A stretch of DNA of 64,000 nt from JAODBJ01 sp963782465 (GTDB taxonomy: Bacteria; Actinomycetota; Acidimicrobiia; IMCC26256; PALSA-610), in contig CAWAJR010000005.1 in NCBI GenBank assembly GCA_963782465.1, positions 1 through 64,000 on the forward strand. Reading direction: 5' to 3'. A program made the position numbers and the translations under genes. The stretch's first letter is position 1. The number at the start of each line of letters is the position of its first letter. Of the stretch, positions 7,842-16,060 are shown piece by piece. The notes beneath the pieces are model-generated. The model saw nothing but the letters and a program-made list of their open reading frames with translations, searched no databases and was not told the DNA's origin.

Positions 7842-8806
7842 CCAGCGAACGAGCGCCCCAGAGGTACGGGATCACGTTTCCGTTCGACGGGATCCCGCTC
7901 GCGGAGCAGGGCGACCTCGTGCGCGAGATCGCGGACCTCGGCTACACCGACCTGTGGTCGGCGGAGTCGGGTGGGCACGACGCGTTCACGCCGCTCGCGC
8001 TCGCGTCGGTGTGGGCGCCGTCGCTGCGGCTCGGGACGGCCATCGTCCCCGCGTACACACGCGGGCCGGCGACGCTCGCGGAACAGGTCGCGAGCATGTG
8101 CCAGGCCGCGCCGGGCCGGTTCGCCATCGGTATCGGTACGTCGTCGGATGTCATCGTCGGCCGTTGGAACGGCATCCCGTTCGAGAAGCCCTACCAGCGC
8201 GTGCGTGACACGATCCGCTTCCTGCGCGCGTCGCTCGCGGGCGAGAAGGTCACCCAGGAGTACGAAACGTTCACCGTCAACGGGTTCCGCCTCGGTATCC
8301 CGGTGCCGGAACAGCCGCCGATCCTCGTCGCCGCGCTCCGTCCCGGCATGCTCCGCCTCGCCGGCCGCGAGGGCGACGGCGCGATCATCAACTGGCTGTC
8401 GGCCGAAGACGTGCGCACCGTCGTGCCCCACGTCGGCGAAGGCAAGGAGATCGCGGCCCGCATCTTCGTGTTCCCGACCGACGACCGCGACCTCGTGCGG
8501 GCGGTCGGCAAACGAGCAATCGCCAGTTATCTCACCGTGCCGGTCTACGCCGCGTTCCATGAGTGGCTCGGTCGCGGCGACCTGCTCGCGAAGACGTGGG
8601 AGTTGTGGAAGGCGGGCGACCGGAAGGCAGCCGCAGAGGCGATCCCCGACGAAGTGCTCGACGACCTGCTCGTGTGGGGCAGACCCGAAGCGTGCAAGGA
8701 GCACATCGCGCGCTACATGGAGAACGGCGTGACGACACCCGCGCCCGCATTGTTCTGCGGCCCCGATCAATTGCGCGACGTGATCCGTGCGCTCGCACGG
8801 TCATAG
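7838..8806 (+). CDS. LLM-class F420-dependent oxidoreductase
   Basis: A 322-residue luciferase-like monooxygenase fold protein, of the type that uses coenzyme F420 (or FMN) in actinobacteria. Visible family features are GITFPFDGIPL at the N-terminus, YTDLWSAESGGHDAFTPLAL, and RFAIGIGTSSDVIVGRWNG in the middle. The GTG start at 7838 overlaps the thioesterase stop as GTGA, and CAGGAGG lies upstream. The pairing with a thioesterase suggests a role in acyl or lipid metabolism. The exact substrate is unknown. Confidence 0.82.
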   Translation: MTSERAPQRYGITFPFDGIPLAEQGDLVREIADLGYTDLWSAESGGHDAFTPLALASVWAPSLRLGTAIVPAYTRGPATLAEQVASMCQAAPGRFAIGIGTSSDVIVGRWNGIPFEKPYQRVRDTIRFLRASLAGEKVTQEYETFTVNGFRLGIPVPEQPPILVAALRPGMLRLAGREGDGAIINWLSAEDVRTVVPHVGEGKEIAARIFVFPTDDRDLVRAVGKRAIASYLTVPVYAAFHEWLGRGDLLAKTWELWKAGDRKAAAEAIPDEVLDDLLVWGRPEACKEHIARYMENGVTTPAPALFCGPDQLRDVIRALARS

Positions 8807-8818
8807 GACGGGCGCGTC

Positions 8819-9214
8819 GTGTCGCATCTGAAGGATGTCGTCGTGGATTGCGCCGACGCGTCCACGCTCGCGCACTGGTGGGCGGAGACGCTCGGCTACC
8901 GCGTCCGGCCGTACACCGACGACGACCTCGCGCAGCTGCGGGCGCAGGGGATCGATGATCCTCGCGATGACCCGAACGTCGCGGTCGACCCCATCGACGA
9001 GCCCGGCCCGGGCTTCTGGTTCTGTCGCGTCCCCGAGCCGAAGCAGTCGAAGAACCGCGTGCACATCGACGTCTACGGCGACGTCGACAGCCTCGTCGCT
9101 CGGGGCGCGACGCTGCTCACGCGGCTCGAACGGTGGACCGTGATGGCCGATCCGGAGGGCAACGAGTTCTGCGTGTTCGCGCCCGGAGGCGCAGACGCGG
9201 CTACGCGGCCTTGA
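8819..9214 (+). CDS. VOC / glyoxalase-like domain protein
   Basis: A 131-residue single-domain protein of the vicinal-oxygen-chelate superfamily. The typical actinobacterial glyoxalase-like pattern is present: VVVDCADASTLAHWWAETLG near the start, NRVHIDVYGDVD in the middle, and WTVMADPEGNEFCVFAPGG at the end. The His and Glu of those segments are the usual metal ligands. It starts at GTG 8819 and follows the oxidoreductase by 12 bases. Its 3' end overlaps the convergent desaturase gene by 14 bases. Confidence 0.78.
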   Translation: MSHLKDVVVDCADASTLAHWWAETLGYRVRPYTDDDLAQLRAQGIDDPRDDPNVAVDPIDEPGPGFWFCRVPEPKQSKNRVHIDVYGDVDSLVARGATLLTRLERWTVMADPEGNEFCVFAPGGADAATRP

Positions 9215-9953
9215 GGTGCACTTCGTCGTGGCGGACGCGTGCGAGCTTCAGCTTCTGTAGCGCGGAGACGAGCCACCAGCCCGGATCGAGCTGACCCTTG
9301 TCGAGCGCGAACTTCGCCGACGTCGGTGCCGCATGGTGGTTGTTGTGCAACCCTTCGCCACCCGTGAACAGCGCGAGCATCTGGCCGTTGGTCGCCGAAT
9401 TCGGGTAGGGGCGCTTCCCCACCGTGTGACCGACTGCGTTGATCGATGCCGCGAGCATCACGTAGAGGCCCGCGTGCAACAACGCGGCGACCACACCGGT
9501 CAGCAGCCCGAAGCCGAGCGCCCACGTGATACCGGCCATGATCGCGATTCCGGTCCCGAGGCCGAGCAGCGCATGGTCGAAGAACAGGCGGTCGAGCTGG
9601 TCGACGGGCATGTCGCGCGCGTACTTGCGCAGGTTCGCGTCGTCGCTTGCGGCCTTCTTGTAGAGGCCGACGTTGCCGAGCTGCACCCTCCAGAACCCGT
9701 GCTGGATCGGGCTGTGCGGGTCTTCGGGCGTGTCGGTCGCGGCGTGGTGCTTGCGGTGCACGGCAACCCATTCGCGCGGCCGCTGCCCGGTGGTGAGCCA
9801 GCACACGACGCGGAACGGCAGGGCGGCGGCGGGTGCGACGGTGAGCGCCCGGTGGGCGAGCGCCCGGTGCAGGTAGACGGTCGTCACCGCGATGGCGAGT
9901 TGGGTGATGATGAACGCGGCGACGAGGGCCGCCAGGAGGTGGCTCCAAGACAT
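9201..9953 (-). CDS. Acyl-CoA (stearoyl-type) fatty acid desaturase
   Basis: A 250-residue membrane di-iron desaturase that would put a double bond in a fatty acyl chain. All three histidine boxes are visible: HRALAH (about residues 29-34), HRKHH (66-70) and HNNHH near the end. Hydrophobic segments flank them. The longer reading from 10010 would run through the operator at 9970-9985, so ATG 9953 is chosen. The gene is divergent from a TetR regulator that probably represses it, giving membrane-fluidity control. Confidence 0.88.
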   Translation of the reverse strand: MSWSHLLAALVAAFIITQLAIAVTTVYLHRALAHRALTVAPAAALPFRVVCWLTTGQRPREWVAVHRKHHAATDTPEDPHSPIQHGFWRVQLGNVGLYKKAASDDANLRKYARDMPVDQLDRLFFDHALLGLGTGIAIMAGITWALGFGLLTGVVAALLHAGLYVMLAASINAVGHTVGKRPYPNSATNGQMLALFTGGEGLHNNHHAAPTSAKFALDKGQLDPGWWLVSALQKLKLARVRHDEVHLKAA

Positions 9954-9969
9954 TCTCAAAACCCTACTA

Positions 9970-9985
9970 CCTACCAGTCGGTAGG
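9970..9985. promoter_or_regulatory. Inverted-repeat operator, desaturase/TetR
   Basis: CCTACC and GGTAGG are separated by AGTC, a 6-4-6 inverted repeat lying between the divergent desaturase and TetR genes. Its place, 17 bases before the desaturase start, fits a TetR-family repressor site acting on both genes. Confidence 0.6.
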
Positions 9986-10044
9986 CTGGAGGCGCAGCGA
10001 CATCGACCACGCCGGTCGGCGGCTGGTTCTACCGTAAGAAGCCC

Positions 10045-10662
10045 ATGGCACTGCCATCCTCAGCTGTCCCGACCACGAAGGAACTAATCCTCGAAGTCGC
10101 CGGCCGTCGCTTCGCGGAGCACGGCTACGCCGGGACGAGCCTCACCGAGATCGCGGAGGAGGTCGGCATCCGGCGGCCGAGCCTCCTGCACCACTTCCCC
10201 TCGAAGGAAGCCCTGTACCGCGAGGTCGTGCTCGACTCGTTCACCGACTGGCTCGAGCTGGTCGATGCCGCCATCGACGAGCACCGCACCGGGTGGGAAC
10301 AGGTCGAGCGGGTCCTTCGTGCCGCGTTCCGCTTCTTCGAGGAGCACCCCGAGTTCGTGCGCTTCGTACGGTGGGAGGCGCTCACCGGCGGTTCCGTCCT
10401 GCGCGACGAGATGGCGGTGATGATCCGGCCGCTCTTCGAGCGCGGCGCGGCCTTCCTCGAACGCGAGATGGACGCGGGCCGGTTGCGTCGTTACGACGCG
10501 CGCCAGCTGCTGCTCACGGGGTACGGAGCGGTGTTCTCCTACCTGTCGGACGCGCCGCTCATGACCGGCCTGCTCGACGTCGATCCGCTATCACCCGAAG
10601 CGCTCGCGACGCGGCGCGAGCACGTGCTCGACGTCCTCCGCACCGCGATCGCGCCCGAATAA
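10045..10662 (+). CDS. TetR-family regulator, divergent from desaturase
   Basis: A 205-residue repressor. The N-terminal TetR helix-turn-helix is clear: TKELILEVAGRRFAEHGYAG, TSLTEIAEEVGIRRPSLLHH and FPSKEALYREV. The C-terminal half is a helical ligand and dimer domain. By position it is likely to sense acyl-CoA or fatty acids and to repress the divergent desaturase and itself through the 9970-9985 operator; that role is inferred. Confidence 0.85.
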   Translation: MALPSSAVPTTKELILEVAGRRFAEHGYAGTSLTEIAEEVGIRRPSLLHHFPSKEALYREVVLDSFTDWLELVDAAIDEHRTGWEQVERVLRAAFRFFEEHPEFVRFVRWEALTGGSVLRDEMAVMIRPLFERGAAFLEREMDAGRLRRYDARQLLLTGYGAVFSYLSDAPLMTGLLDVDPLSPEALATRREHVLDVLRTAIAPE

Positions 10663-10672
10663 GCGGCCCGCC

Positions 10673-11416
10673 TCAGAACCGCGCGAGTTCCTGCCAGCGT
10701 TCGAGGAGCGCTCGCTCGCCGAACACTTCGAGCAGGTCGGGCGCGGCGCGGCCCCACAGGAAAAGGAAGAGGTCCGACGCGGAACCCCGCGCCGCGACGT
10801 CGGCCTTCACGTGTTCGTTCGTCACGAGCACGCGGTCGGGTTCGAGCCGCACGAGCCACTCACCATCGGCGTCGGTTGCGTGCAAGTGGATCGTCTCGCC
10901 GTGGCCGCGTACGCGCTCGGACCCTCGACGGAACGGGAGCAGGTCGAACACCTCCTGCACGCCGTCGACCGCGAGCGCGGCGTCGAACGGCAACGGCGAT
11001 CCCGCCGCGTCCTGCGCGTCCCACCGATGGATCGCGGTCTCGTGCGCCATGCGGCGCGCCCACAGCGCGGCGCGGTGATCGTCGGTCCAAGACCAGGCCG
11101 GAGCGCCGGCCGGCACGCGCTCGAAGGTCGCCGCGAGCAGCTCGACGCCTTCGTCGTACCAGTCGAGGATGGCGTCGGCGCCGGGCGCGGTGAGCTTCGA
11201 CCAGTGCTCAGCCGGGGCCGGGCCACCCGCATCGACGATGCCCTGCACCCAGCGGTGGAGGCGGCCCTGGTGCGAGACGAGATCGGCGACAGCCCAACCG
11301 TCGCAGGCGGGCACTGGAGCATGCAGGCCCGCGCGTCGCGCCGCGACGGCCAGGCTCGCACCCTCATCACTGATGGCAGTGATGAATGATCGGTAATCCA
11401 TCGCCATTCCGTTCAA
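10673..11416 (-). CDS. Mycothiol-dependent maleylpyruvate isomerase-family protein
   Basis: A 247-residue DinB-fold protein of the actinobacterial TIGR03083 type. The N-terminal domain has VPACDGWAVADLVSHQGRLHRW, with the metal-binding His, and later ARRMAHETAIHRWDAQDA, which carries two more metal ligands. Such proteins use mycothiol in thiol transfer or isomerisation; the substrate here is unknown. ATG 11416 was taken as start, but ATGs at 11407 and 11401 are equally possible. It is convergent with the TetR gene, with an 10-base gap. Confidence 0.75.
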   Translation of the reverse strand: MNGMAMDYRSFITAISDEGASLAVAARRAGLHAPVPACDGWAVADLVSHQGRLHRWVQGIVDAGGPAPAEHWSKLTAPGADAILDWYDEGVELLAATFERVPAGAPAWSWTDDHRAALWARRMAHETAIHRWDAQDAAGSPLPFDAALAVDGVQEVFDLLPFRRGSERVRGHGETIHLHATDADGEWLVRLEPDRVLVTNEHVKADVAARGSASDLFLFLWGRAAPDLLEVFGERALLERWQELARF

Positions 11417-11457
11417 ACCAGTCGGGCGCTCCCAGTTCGGCGCCGGCGAAGACCGCG

Positions 11458-12177
11458 CTACACACCTAACGTCGCCGGCGGCGATTCGGGGATCGTGATC
11501 GGCTCGACGAGTTCGGGGCCGTTGTTGTCGGCGGTGTTGACGCGGCGGCTCACCGGATGGAACAGCAGCTCACCGTCGGGCAGCGGCGTGAGGAGCCGTT
11601 GGAGCGTGTGCGTGTCGCGCCGGCCCGGGTCGAGCCACTCGGTCCACACCGACGGGTCGAGGACGACCGGCATGCGATGGTGCAACGGCGCGAGATCGCC
11701 GTTGGCCGCGGTCGTGACGATCGCGCACGACCGCAGCCGTGCCGGGTCGCCTTCCTTCGGGTCGTACCACGCCTCCCACAGGCCGGCGAACGCGAGCGGC
11801 TCGCCGTCGCGGCGGCGGATGAAGTACGGCTGGCGCCGCCGGGTGCCTTCCTCCGCCTTCCATTCGTAGAAGCCGTCGGCCGGGATGATGCAACGGCGCC
11901 GCTCGAACGCCCGCCGGTAGGCCGGCTTCTCGGTGATGCTCTCGGCTCGCGCGTTGATCAGGCGGTCGCCGATGGCGGTGTCCTTGGCCCAGAACGGCAC
12001 CAAGCCCCAGCGCACCCGGTCGAGCGCTCGTCCGGTCGTGCCGACCGCCACGATCGGCACTTCCGTACGGGGGGTGACGTTGTAGTTCGGCTCGGCGTCG
12101 TCGATGCGCAGTTGCTCGACGCCGAAATGCGACGCGAGCAACGACGGTGACGACACGGAGACGTAACGGCCGCACAT
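11458..12177 (-). CDS. yedK: SRAP protein (abasic-site shielding, YedK/HMCES family)
   Basis: A 239-residue SOS-response-associated peptidase-fold protein. Its N-terminus MCGRY places the catalytic Cys at residue 2, which forms a thiazolidine link to abasic sites in single-stranded DNA. The other family motifs are present: NARAE, CIIPADGFYEW with the conserved Glu, and PLHHRMPVVL with the conserved His. The start is fixed because Cys2 must follow the initiator Met. It is divergent from the TetR gene at 12272. Confidence 0.9.
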   Translation of the reverse strand: MCGRYVSVSSPSLLASHFGVEQLRIDDAEPNYNVTPRTEVPIVAVGTTGRALDRVRWGLVPFWAKDTAIGDRLINARAESITEKPAYRRAFERRRCIIPADGFYEWKAEEGTRRRQPYFIRRRDGEPLAFAGLWEAWYDPKEGDPARLRSCAIVTTAANGDLAPLHHRMPVVLDPSVWTEWLDPGRRDTHTLQRLLTPLPDGELLFHPVSRRVNTADNNGPELVEPITIPESPPATLGV

Positions 12178-12229
12178 GCTCGACGACGGTAACCGGTTGA
12201 CCCGCCGCCAACCCTCGCCTACCTTTAAG

Positions 12230-12243
12230 ACCGACCGGTCGGT
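12230..12243. promoter_or_regulatory. TetR-type palindromic operator
   Basis: ACCGACCGGTCGGT is a perfect 14-bp palindrome 28 bases before the TetR gene start and 53 bases before the divergent SRAP gene. It is probably an autoregulatory site. A near copy with the same ACCGAC and GTCGGT half-sites lies at 15270-15282. Confidence 0.7.
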
Positions 12244-12271
12244 TTTCTACGGGATGAACCTCGGGAGCGTC

Positions 12272-12940
12272 ATGCCGAACGCGAGAACGACGCCGACGGC
12301 GGCGCCGGTGCCGGGTGCACCGGCGGCAGTCCCGGCGAGCAAGGGCGAACGCACCCGGCGGCGGATCGTCGAACGGGCCGCGCCGGTGTTCAACCAGCGG
12401 GGCTACGCGGGCGCGTCGATGCGTGACCTCGTCGAAGCCACCGGGTTGGAAAAGGGCGGCCTCTACAACCACTTCGGCAGCAAGGAAGCGCTCGCCGCGG
12501 CCTCGCTCGCCCACGCGGTCGACCTCGTCGGGAGCCGCCTCGCCGCGGCGCGAGACGCCCACGAACGCTCGCCCGATCAGTTGCGGGCCGTCGTGCGCGC
12601 CTTCGGGCAGGGCGCCCGGCGCCCACTGGTCGCGGGGGGTTGCCCGATCATGAACACCGCGATCGAAGCCGACGACACCAACCCGGAACTCCGCGCGCAG
12701 GCACGCGCCGCGATGACCGATTGGCATCGCCTGATCGGGTCGATCGTCAAGCAGGGGATCGAACGGGGAGAACTCGGCGCCGCGACCGACCCGTTCGTGC
12801 TCGCGACGATCGTCACGAGCACGCTCGAAGGCGCGCTGATGCTCAGCCGTCTGTACGACGACCCCCGGCACATGGACCGCGCCGTCGACCATCTCGTCGC
12901 CCATATCGACAGCCTGCGGGCGCGAGAAGACGAACCGTGA
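12272..12940 (+). CDS. TetR-family regulator
   Basis: A 222-residue repressor with a low-complexity Pro/Ala-rich start, then the TetR DNA-binding domain (TRRRIVERAAPVFNQRGYAG, ASMRDLVEATGLEKGGLYNH, FGSKEALA). A TetR_C-like domain with a GCPIMNTAIEADD segment is seen in AcrR/YjdC-like proteins. ATG 12272 is preferred over 12254 because GGGAG sits five bases before it and the operator lies upstream. It overlaps the next gene by four bases. The palindrome at 12230-12243 is its likely target. Confidence 0.83.
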   Translation: MPNARTTPTAAPVPGAPAAVPASKGERTRRRIVERAAPVFNQRGYAGASMRDLVEATGLEKGGLYNHFGSKEALAAASLAHAVDLVGSRLAAARDAHERSPDQLRAVVRAFGQGARRPLVAGGCPIMNTAIEADDTNPELRAQARAAMTDWHRLIGSIVKQGIERGELGAATDPFVLATIVTSTLEGALMLSRLYDDPRHMDRAVDHLVAHIDSLRAREDEP

Positions 12941-13494
12941 CCGTCATGACCCGATCGCAGGACGACGGCGAGACGCTCCACCGGCGGGTACTTCCCGCCG
13001 GCCACGTCGTGATGGTCCGCCCGATCCGGGCCGACGACGCGGAACGGCTGCGACGCATGTTCGACCGCCTGTCGCCCACGACCGTGTACCGCCGGTTCTT
13101 CTCGCCGATCCCCCGGCCGCGCGAATCGGTGCTGCGCCACCTCGCGACCGTCGATCACGATCGGCGCGAAGCGCTCGTCGCCCTCGACGGCGACGAGGTT
13201 GTGGGGGTTGCGCGCTACGACGCGCCGGCCGGGTCGAAGCGCGCCGAGATCGCGGTCACGGTCGAAGACGCGTGGCAACACCGGGGGCTCGGGACGGTAT
13301 TGCTCCGCATGCTGACCAAACAGGCGCTGGCCCACGGTTTCGACGCCTTCTTCGCATCGATGCTCGCCGACAACCGGCCCGCACTGGCGACGTTGCATCG
13401 CCTCGCCCCGGGCGCGCACGCGTCGCTCGACAGCGGAGCCTACGAAGCAACGATCGCGCTCGCTCAGCGAGACGGGCGATCAGCCAACCGGTAG
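12937..13494 (+). CDS. GNAT-family N-acetyltransferase
   Basis: A roughly 185-residue GNAT protein. The fold's motif A is visible in IAVTVEDAWQHRGLGTVLLR, where Q-x-x-G-x-G/L binds acetyl-CoA, and the N-terminal half has VRPIRADDAERLRRMFDRLS as in Pat-like acetyltransferases. The GTG at 12937 overlaps the TetR stop (GTGA); an ATG at 12946 is an alternative. It is translated with the TetR gene, so they may be jointly regulated. Its 3' end overlaps the convergent DUF3052 gene by 31 bases. Confidence 0.83.
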   Translation: MTVMTRSQDDGETLHRRVLPAGHVVMVRPIRADDAERLRRMFDRLSPTTVYRRFFSPIPRPRESVLRHLATVDHDRREALVALDGDEVVGVARYDAPAGSKRAEIAVTVEDAWQHRGLGTVLLRMLTKQALAHGFDAFFASMLADNRPALATLHRLAPGAHASLDSGAYEATIALAQRDGRSANR

Positions 13495-13913
13495 ACGAAT
13501 CGCAGCCCCGACCACACGTCGTCGACCGCGCACACCTTGTTGTCGACCAGGCCGTTGCCGAGGCCGATACCGCGGATCAGGTTCTCGCTCAGGTCGGTCG
13601 CGACGTTCGAGGTTCGCTTCGGCCACGCGATCCACAAGCCGCCGGCCGGTTCGAGGGCGCGTGCCATCGTCGGAAAACGCCGTTCCAACTCGCTGCGGCG
13701 CGTCGCGAAGAACAACACGATGTCGGAGACACCGCCCAACCTGGCCCGCAGCCGCACTCCGTCGGGAAGCGGCACCAGCGAGTCCGCAAAACCGTCGGGC
13801 GCGCGCACCAATGTGACGCGCGCGCCTTCCCGAATTCCCAACTTCTGCGGCAGTGGTGTCCCCGAGTACCCCGCCACGAGTCGAGTCAATCGCGCGTACG
13901 CGGGCGCGGTCAA
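13464..13913 (-). CDS. DUF3052 family protein
   Basis: A 149-residue protein with the DUF3052 pattern common in actinobacteria: AGYSGTPLPQKLGIREGARV near the N-terminus, then DIVLFFATRRSELERRFPTM, and GGLWIAWPKRTSNVATDLSE followed by GLVDNKVCAVDDVWSGLRFV. The function is unknown. No membrane segments or signal peptide are visible. It lies downstream of the MFS gene with a 54-base gap, in the same direction. Confidence 0.8.
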   Translation of the reverse strand: MTAPAYARLTRLVAGYSGTPLPQKLGIREGARVTLVRAPDGFADSLVPLPDGVRLRARLGGVSDIVLFFATRRSELERRFPTMARALEPAGGLWIAWPKRTSNVATDLSENLIRGIGLGNGLVDNKVCAVDDVWSGLRFVYRLADRPSR

Positions 13914-13967
13914 CGCCGGATCGGCATCTGCGCGACAAGATCTCGGTAAAGCTGCTTCCCGAACCGG

Positions 13968-15259
13968 TCAGGCCGGCTCGCCGACGTGCCAGCGCGCGAA
14001 CTGCGGCACGGTCAGCCCGATCACCCCGACACCGGCGAGGCACAACAAACCACCCGATACGACCGACACCGTCGGGTTGAACACCTGCGCGACGAAGCCG
14101 GCCTCGAAGTCGCCGAGGCGCGGGCCACCCGCGACCACGAGGATGTTGAACGAGCTCAGTCGACCGCGCAGCGCGTCTGGCACCGTCAGCTGCTGGAGTG
14201 TCGATCGGAACACCGCCGACACCACATCGGCCGCGCCCGCGAACGCCAAGAGCACCAGCGCCGCCCACAAGTGCCCGCCGACGAGACCGAACAACGTGAT
14301 CGACGCACCCCACAGTGCGACGGCGACGATGATCGCGAGCCCCATCCGCCGGATGCGGCGCACCCAACCCGATGTGAGCGCACCGAGCAACGCACCCGCA
14401 GCGGCCGCGCTGAACAACCACCCCACCACTTCGGGCCCGCGGTGGAACTGCTTCACGGCGAGGATCGGGAACAGCGCGCGAGGCATACCGAACACCATCG
14501 CGACGATGTCGATCGTGAAGGTCGACTGCAGCACTCGCCGACCCTTGAGGTAGCGCACTCCCTCGAGGACCGCGTCGACACCCCGCGTGACCGTTTCGTG
14601 CGCGGCACGCTGCGGTTTCAGCGGCCGCAACATGAGCGCGCAGAACAGCGCGACCGCGTACGAACCGACATCGATGCCGTAGGCCAACCGGAGGCCGTAG
14701 TGGCTGACGATGAGCCCACCGGCGGCCGGGCCGACGACCGCGGCCGTGTTCCACATCACCTGGTTGAGCGCGGTCGCACTGGGAAGGAGTTCGGCCCCAC
14801 GAGGGTGGGGGTGACCGCCGCGCGGGTCGGCAGCGCCACCGAAACGAGCCCGGCGTTGATCGCAGCGGCGAGGTAGATCAGGGCCAGCGGCGGGTGGTGC
14901 ATGAACGCGCTGACCAGCAGCAACCCCGACCCGCCGGCCTGGCCGATCTGGGCCAGCACCAAGATGCGGCGCCGGTCGACCCGGTCGATCACCGGCCCGA
15001 ACAGCAACGCCACGACGATCATCGGGACCAGCTGCACAAGGCCCGTACCGCCGACCGCGAGCGGCGAATGGGTGAGTTCGAACACCTGGATCAGGAGCGC
15101 GACGGTCGTGATCTGGGTGCCGGTTTGCGACACCACTTCGCCCCACCAGATGAATGCGAAATCGCGCGAAACGCGCAGTGGGGTGACGTCGACCGCGGTC
15201 CGGCGCAGGAACCGGCGGATGGGCCGCGCGATCGGCTCGTTCCTGGTGTCGCGCGCCAC
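13968..15259 (-). CDS. MFS transporter, frameshifted
   Basis: An approximately 430-residue major facilitator protein with about twelve hydrophobic segments, probably an exporter. The N-terminal frame reads FAFIWWGEVVSQTGTQITTV and ends TPTLVG; the C-terminal frame continues AELLPSATALNQVMWNTAAV. The join needs one extra base in the CCCC run at 14795-14798, so this is probably a sequence error. GTG 15259 is taken as the start. The palindrome at 15270-15282, just upstream, suggests TetR control. Confidence 0.78.
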
Positions 15260-15269
15260 ACGGAATCGT

Positions 15270-15282
15270 ACCGACGGTCGGT
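15270..15282. promoter_or_regulatory. TetR-type inverted repeat upstream of MFS gene
   Basis: ACCGAC and GTCGGT flank a single G, 11 bases before the MFS gene start. The half-sites are identical to those at 12230-12243, with the centre one base shorter. The same TetR protein may bind both. Confidence 0.5.
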
Positions 15283-15381
15283 GCGTTGCAATTCCCGACC
15301 TGGGCAATCGACTTTCTGCCCGGGTGGACCTAGTCTCGAAATCTCGCTTCCGGAACACTCGAAACGAAGAAGGAGCACCAC

Positions 15382-16017
15382 ATGGCGCTGCGTCTCGGAG
15401 ACGACGCCCCGAACTTCACCGCGGAGACCACCGAGGGGACGATCACGCTCTACGACTACCTCGGTGACGGCTGGGGGATGTTGTTCTCGCACCCGAAGGA
15501 CTTCACGCCGGTCTGCACGACCGAGCTCGGAGCGTTCGCGAAGCGCAAGAAGGAGTTCGACCAGCGGGGCGTCAAGCTCATCGGCCTCAGCGTCGACACG
15601 CTCGAATCGCACGAGGGCTGGGCACCCGACATCGAAGAGACGCAGGGCGCGAAGCTCAACTACCCGCTGATCGCCGACCCCGACCGCAAGGTCGCCGAGC
15701 TCTACGACATGATCCACCCGAACGTGAGCGAGACCGTCACGGTCCGTTCGGTGTTCATCATCGGGCCCGACAAGAAGATCAAGCTGCTGCTCACGTACCC
15801 GCAGAGCACCGGCCGCAACGTCGACGAATTGCTCCGCGTCATCGACTCGTTGCAGCTGACCGCGAACTACAGCGTGTCGACGCCGGTGAACTGGAACCAG
15901 GGCGACGACGTGATCATCTCCCCTGCGATCTCCGACGCCGACGCGAAGGGCAAGTTCCCGAAGGGCTGGAAGGAACTGCGCCCCTACCTTCGCCTCACCC
16001 CCCAACCCGGCAAGTAA
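15382..16017 (+). CDS. 1-Cys peroxiredoxin (Prx6 / AhpC-TSA family)
   Basis: A 211-residue thiol peroxidase that reduces hydrogen peroxide and organic peroxides. The peroxidatic Cys is in HPKDFTPVCTTELGAFA, about residue 45, with the conserved Thr and Pro near it. The long C-terminal extension, with VNWNQGDDVIISPAI, is the Prx6 (1-Cys) type. GAAGGAG precedes ATG 15382. It is divergent from the MFS gene. Its stop lies six bases before the 37-bp palindrome. Confidence 0.92.
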   Translation: MALRLGDDAPNFTAETTEGTITLYDYLGDGWGMLFSHPKDFTPVCTTELGAFAKRKKEFDQRGVKLIGLSVDTLESHEGWAPDIEETQGAKLNYPLIADPDRKVAELYDMIHPNVSETVTVRSVFIIGPDKKIKLLLTYPQSTGRNVDELLRVIDSLQLTANYSVSTPVNWNQGDDVIISPAISDADAKGKFPKGWKELRPYLRLTPQPGK

Positions 16018-16023
16018 CCACAG

Positions 16024-16060
16024 GCGTCGATAGCTATCGCTATGCGATAGCTATCGACGC
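16024..16060. terminator. Perfect 37-bp palindrome between convergent genes, copy 1
   Basis: Two 17-base arms, GCGTCGATAGCTATCGC and its exact complement, close a TAT loop. Each arm also holds a 12-bp palindrome, CGATAGCTATCG. The arm supplies the last codons and TAG stop (Arg-Arg-stop) of the Nudix gene, while the peroxiredoxin stops six bases outside. It is probably a two-way terminator. An exact inverted copy lies at 55121-55157. Confidence 0.75.

Noticed and set aside
11046..11370. Long reverse-complement and shifted ORFs across many real genes
   Set aside because: In GC-rich DNA these Arg/Ala/Pro-rich readings are expected shadows of the true frames. They carry no family motifs.
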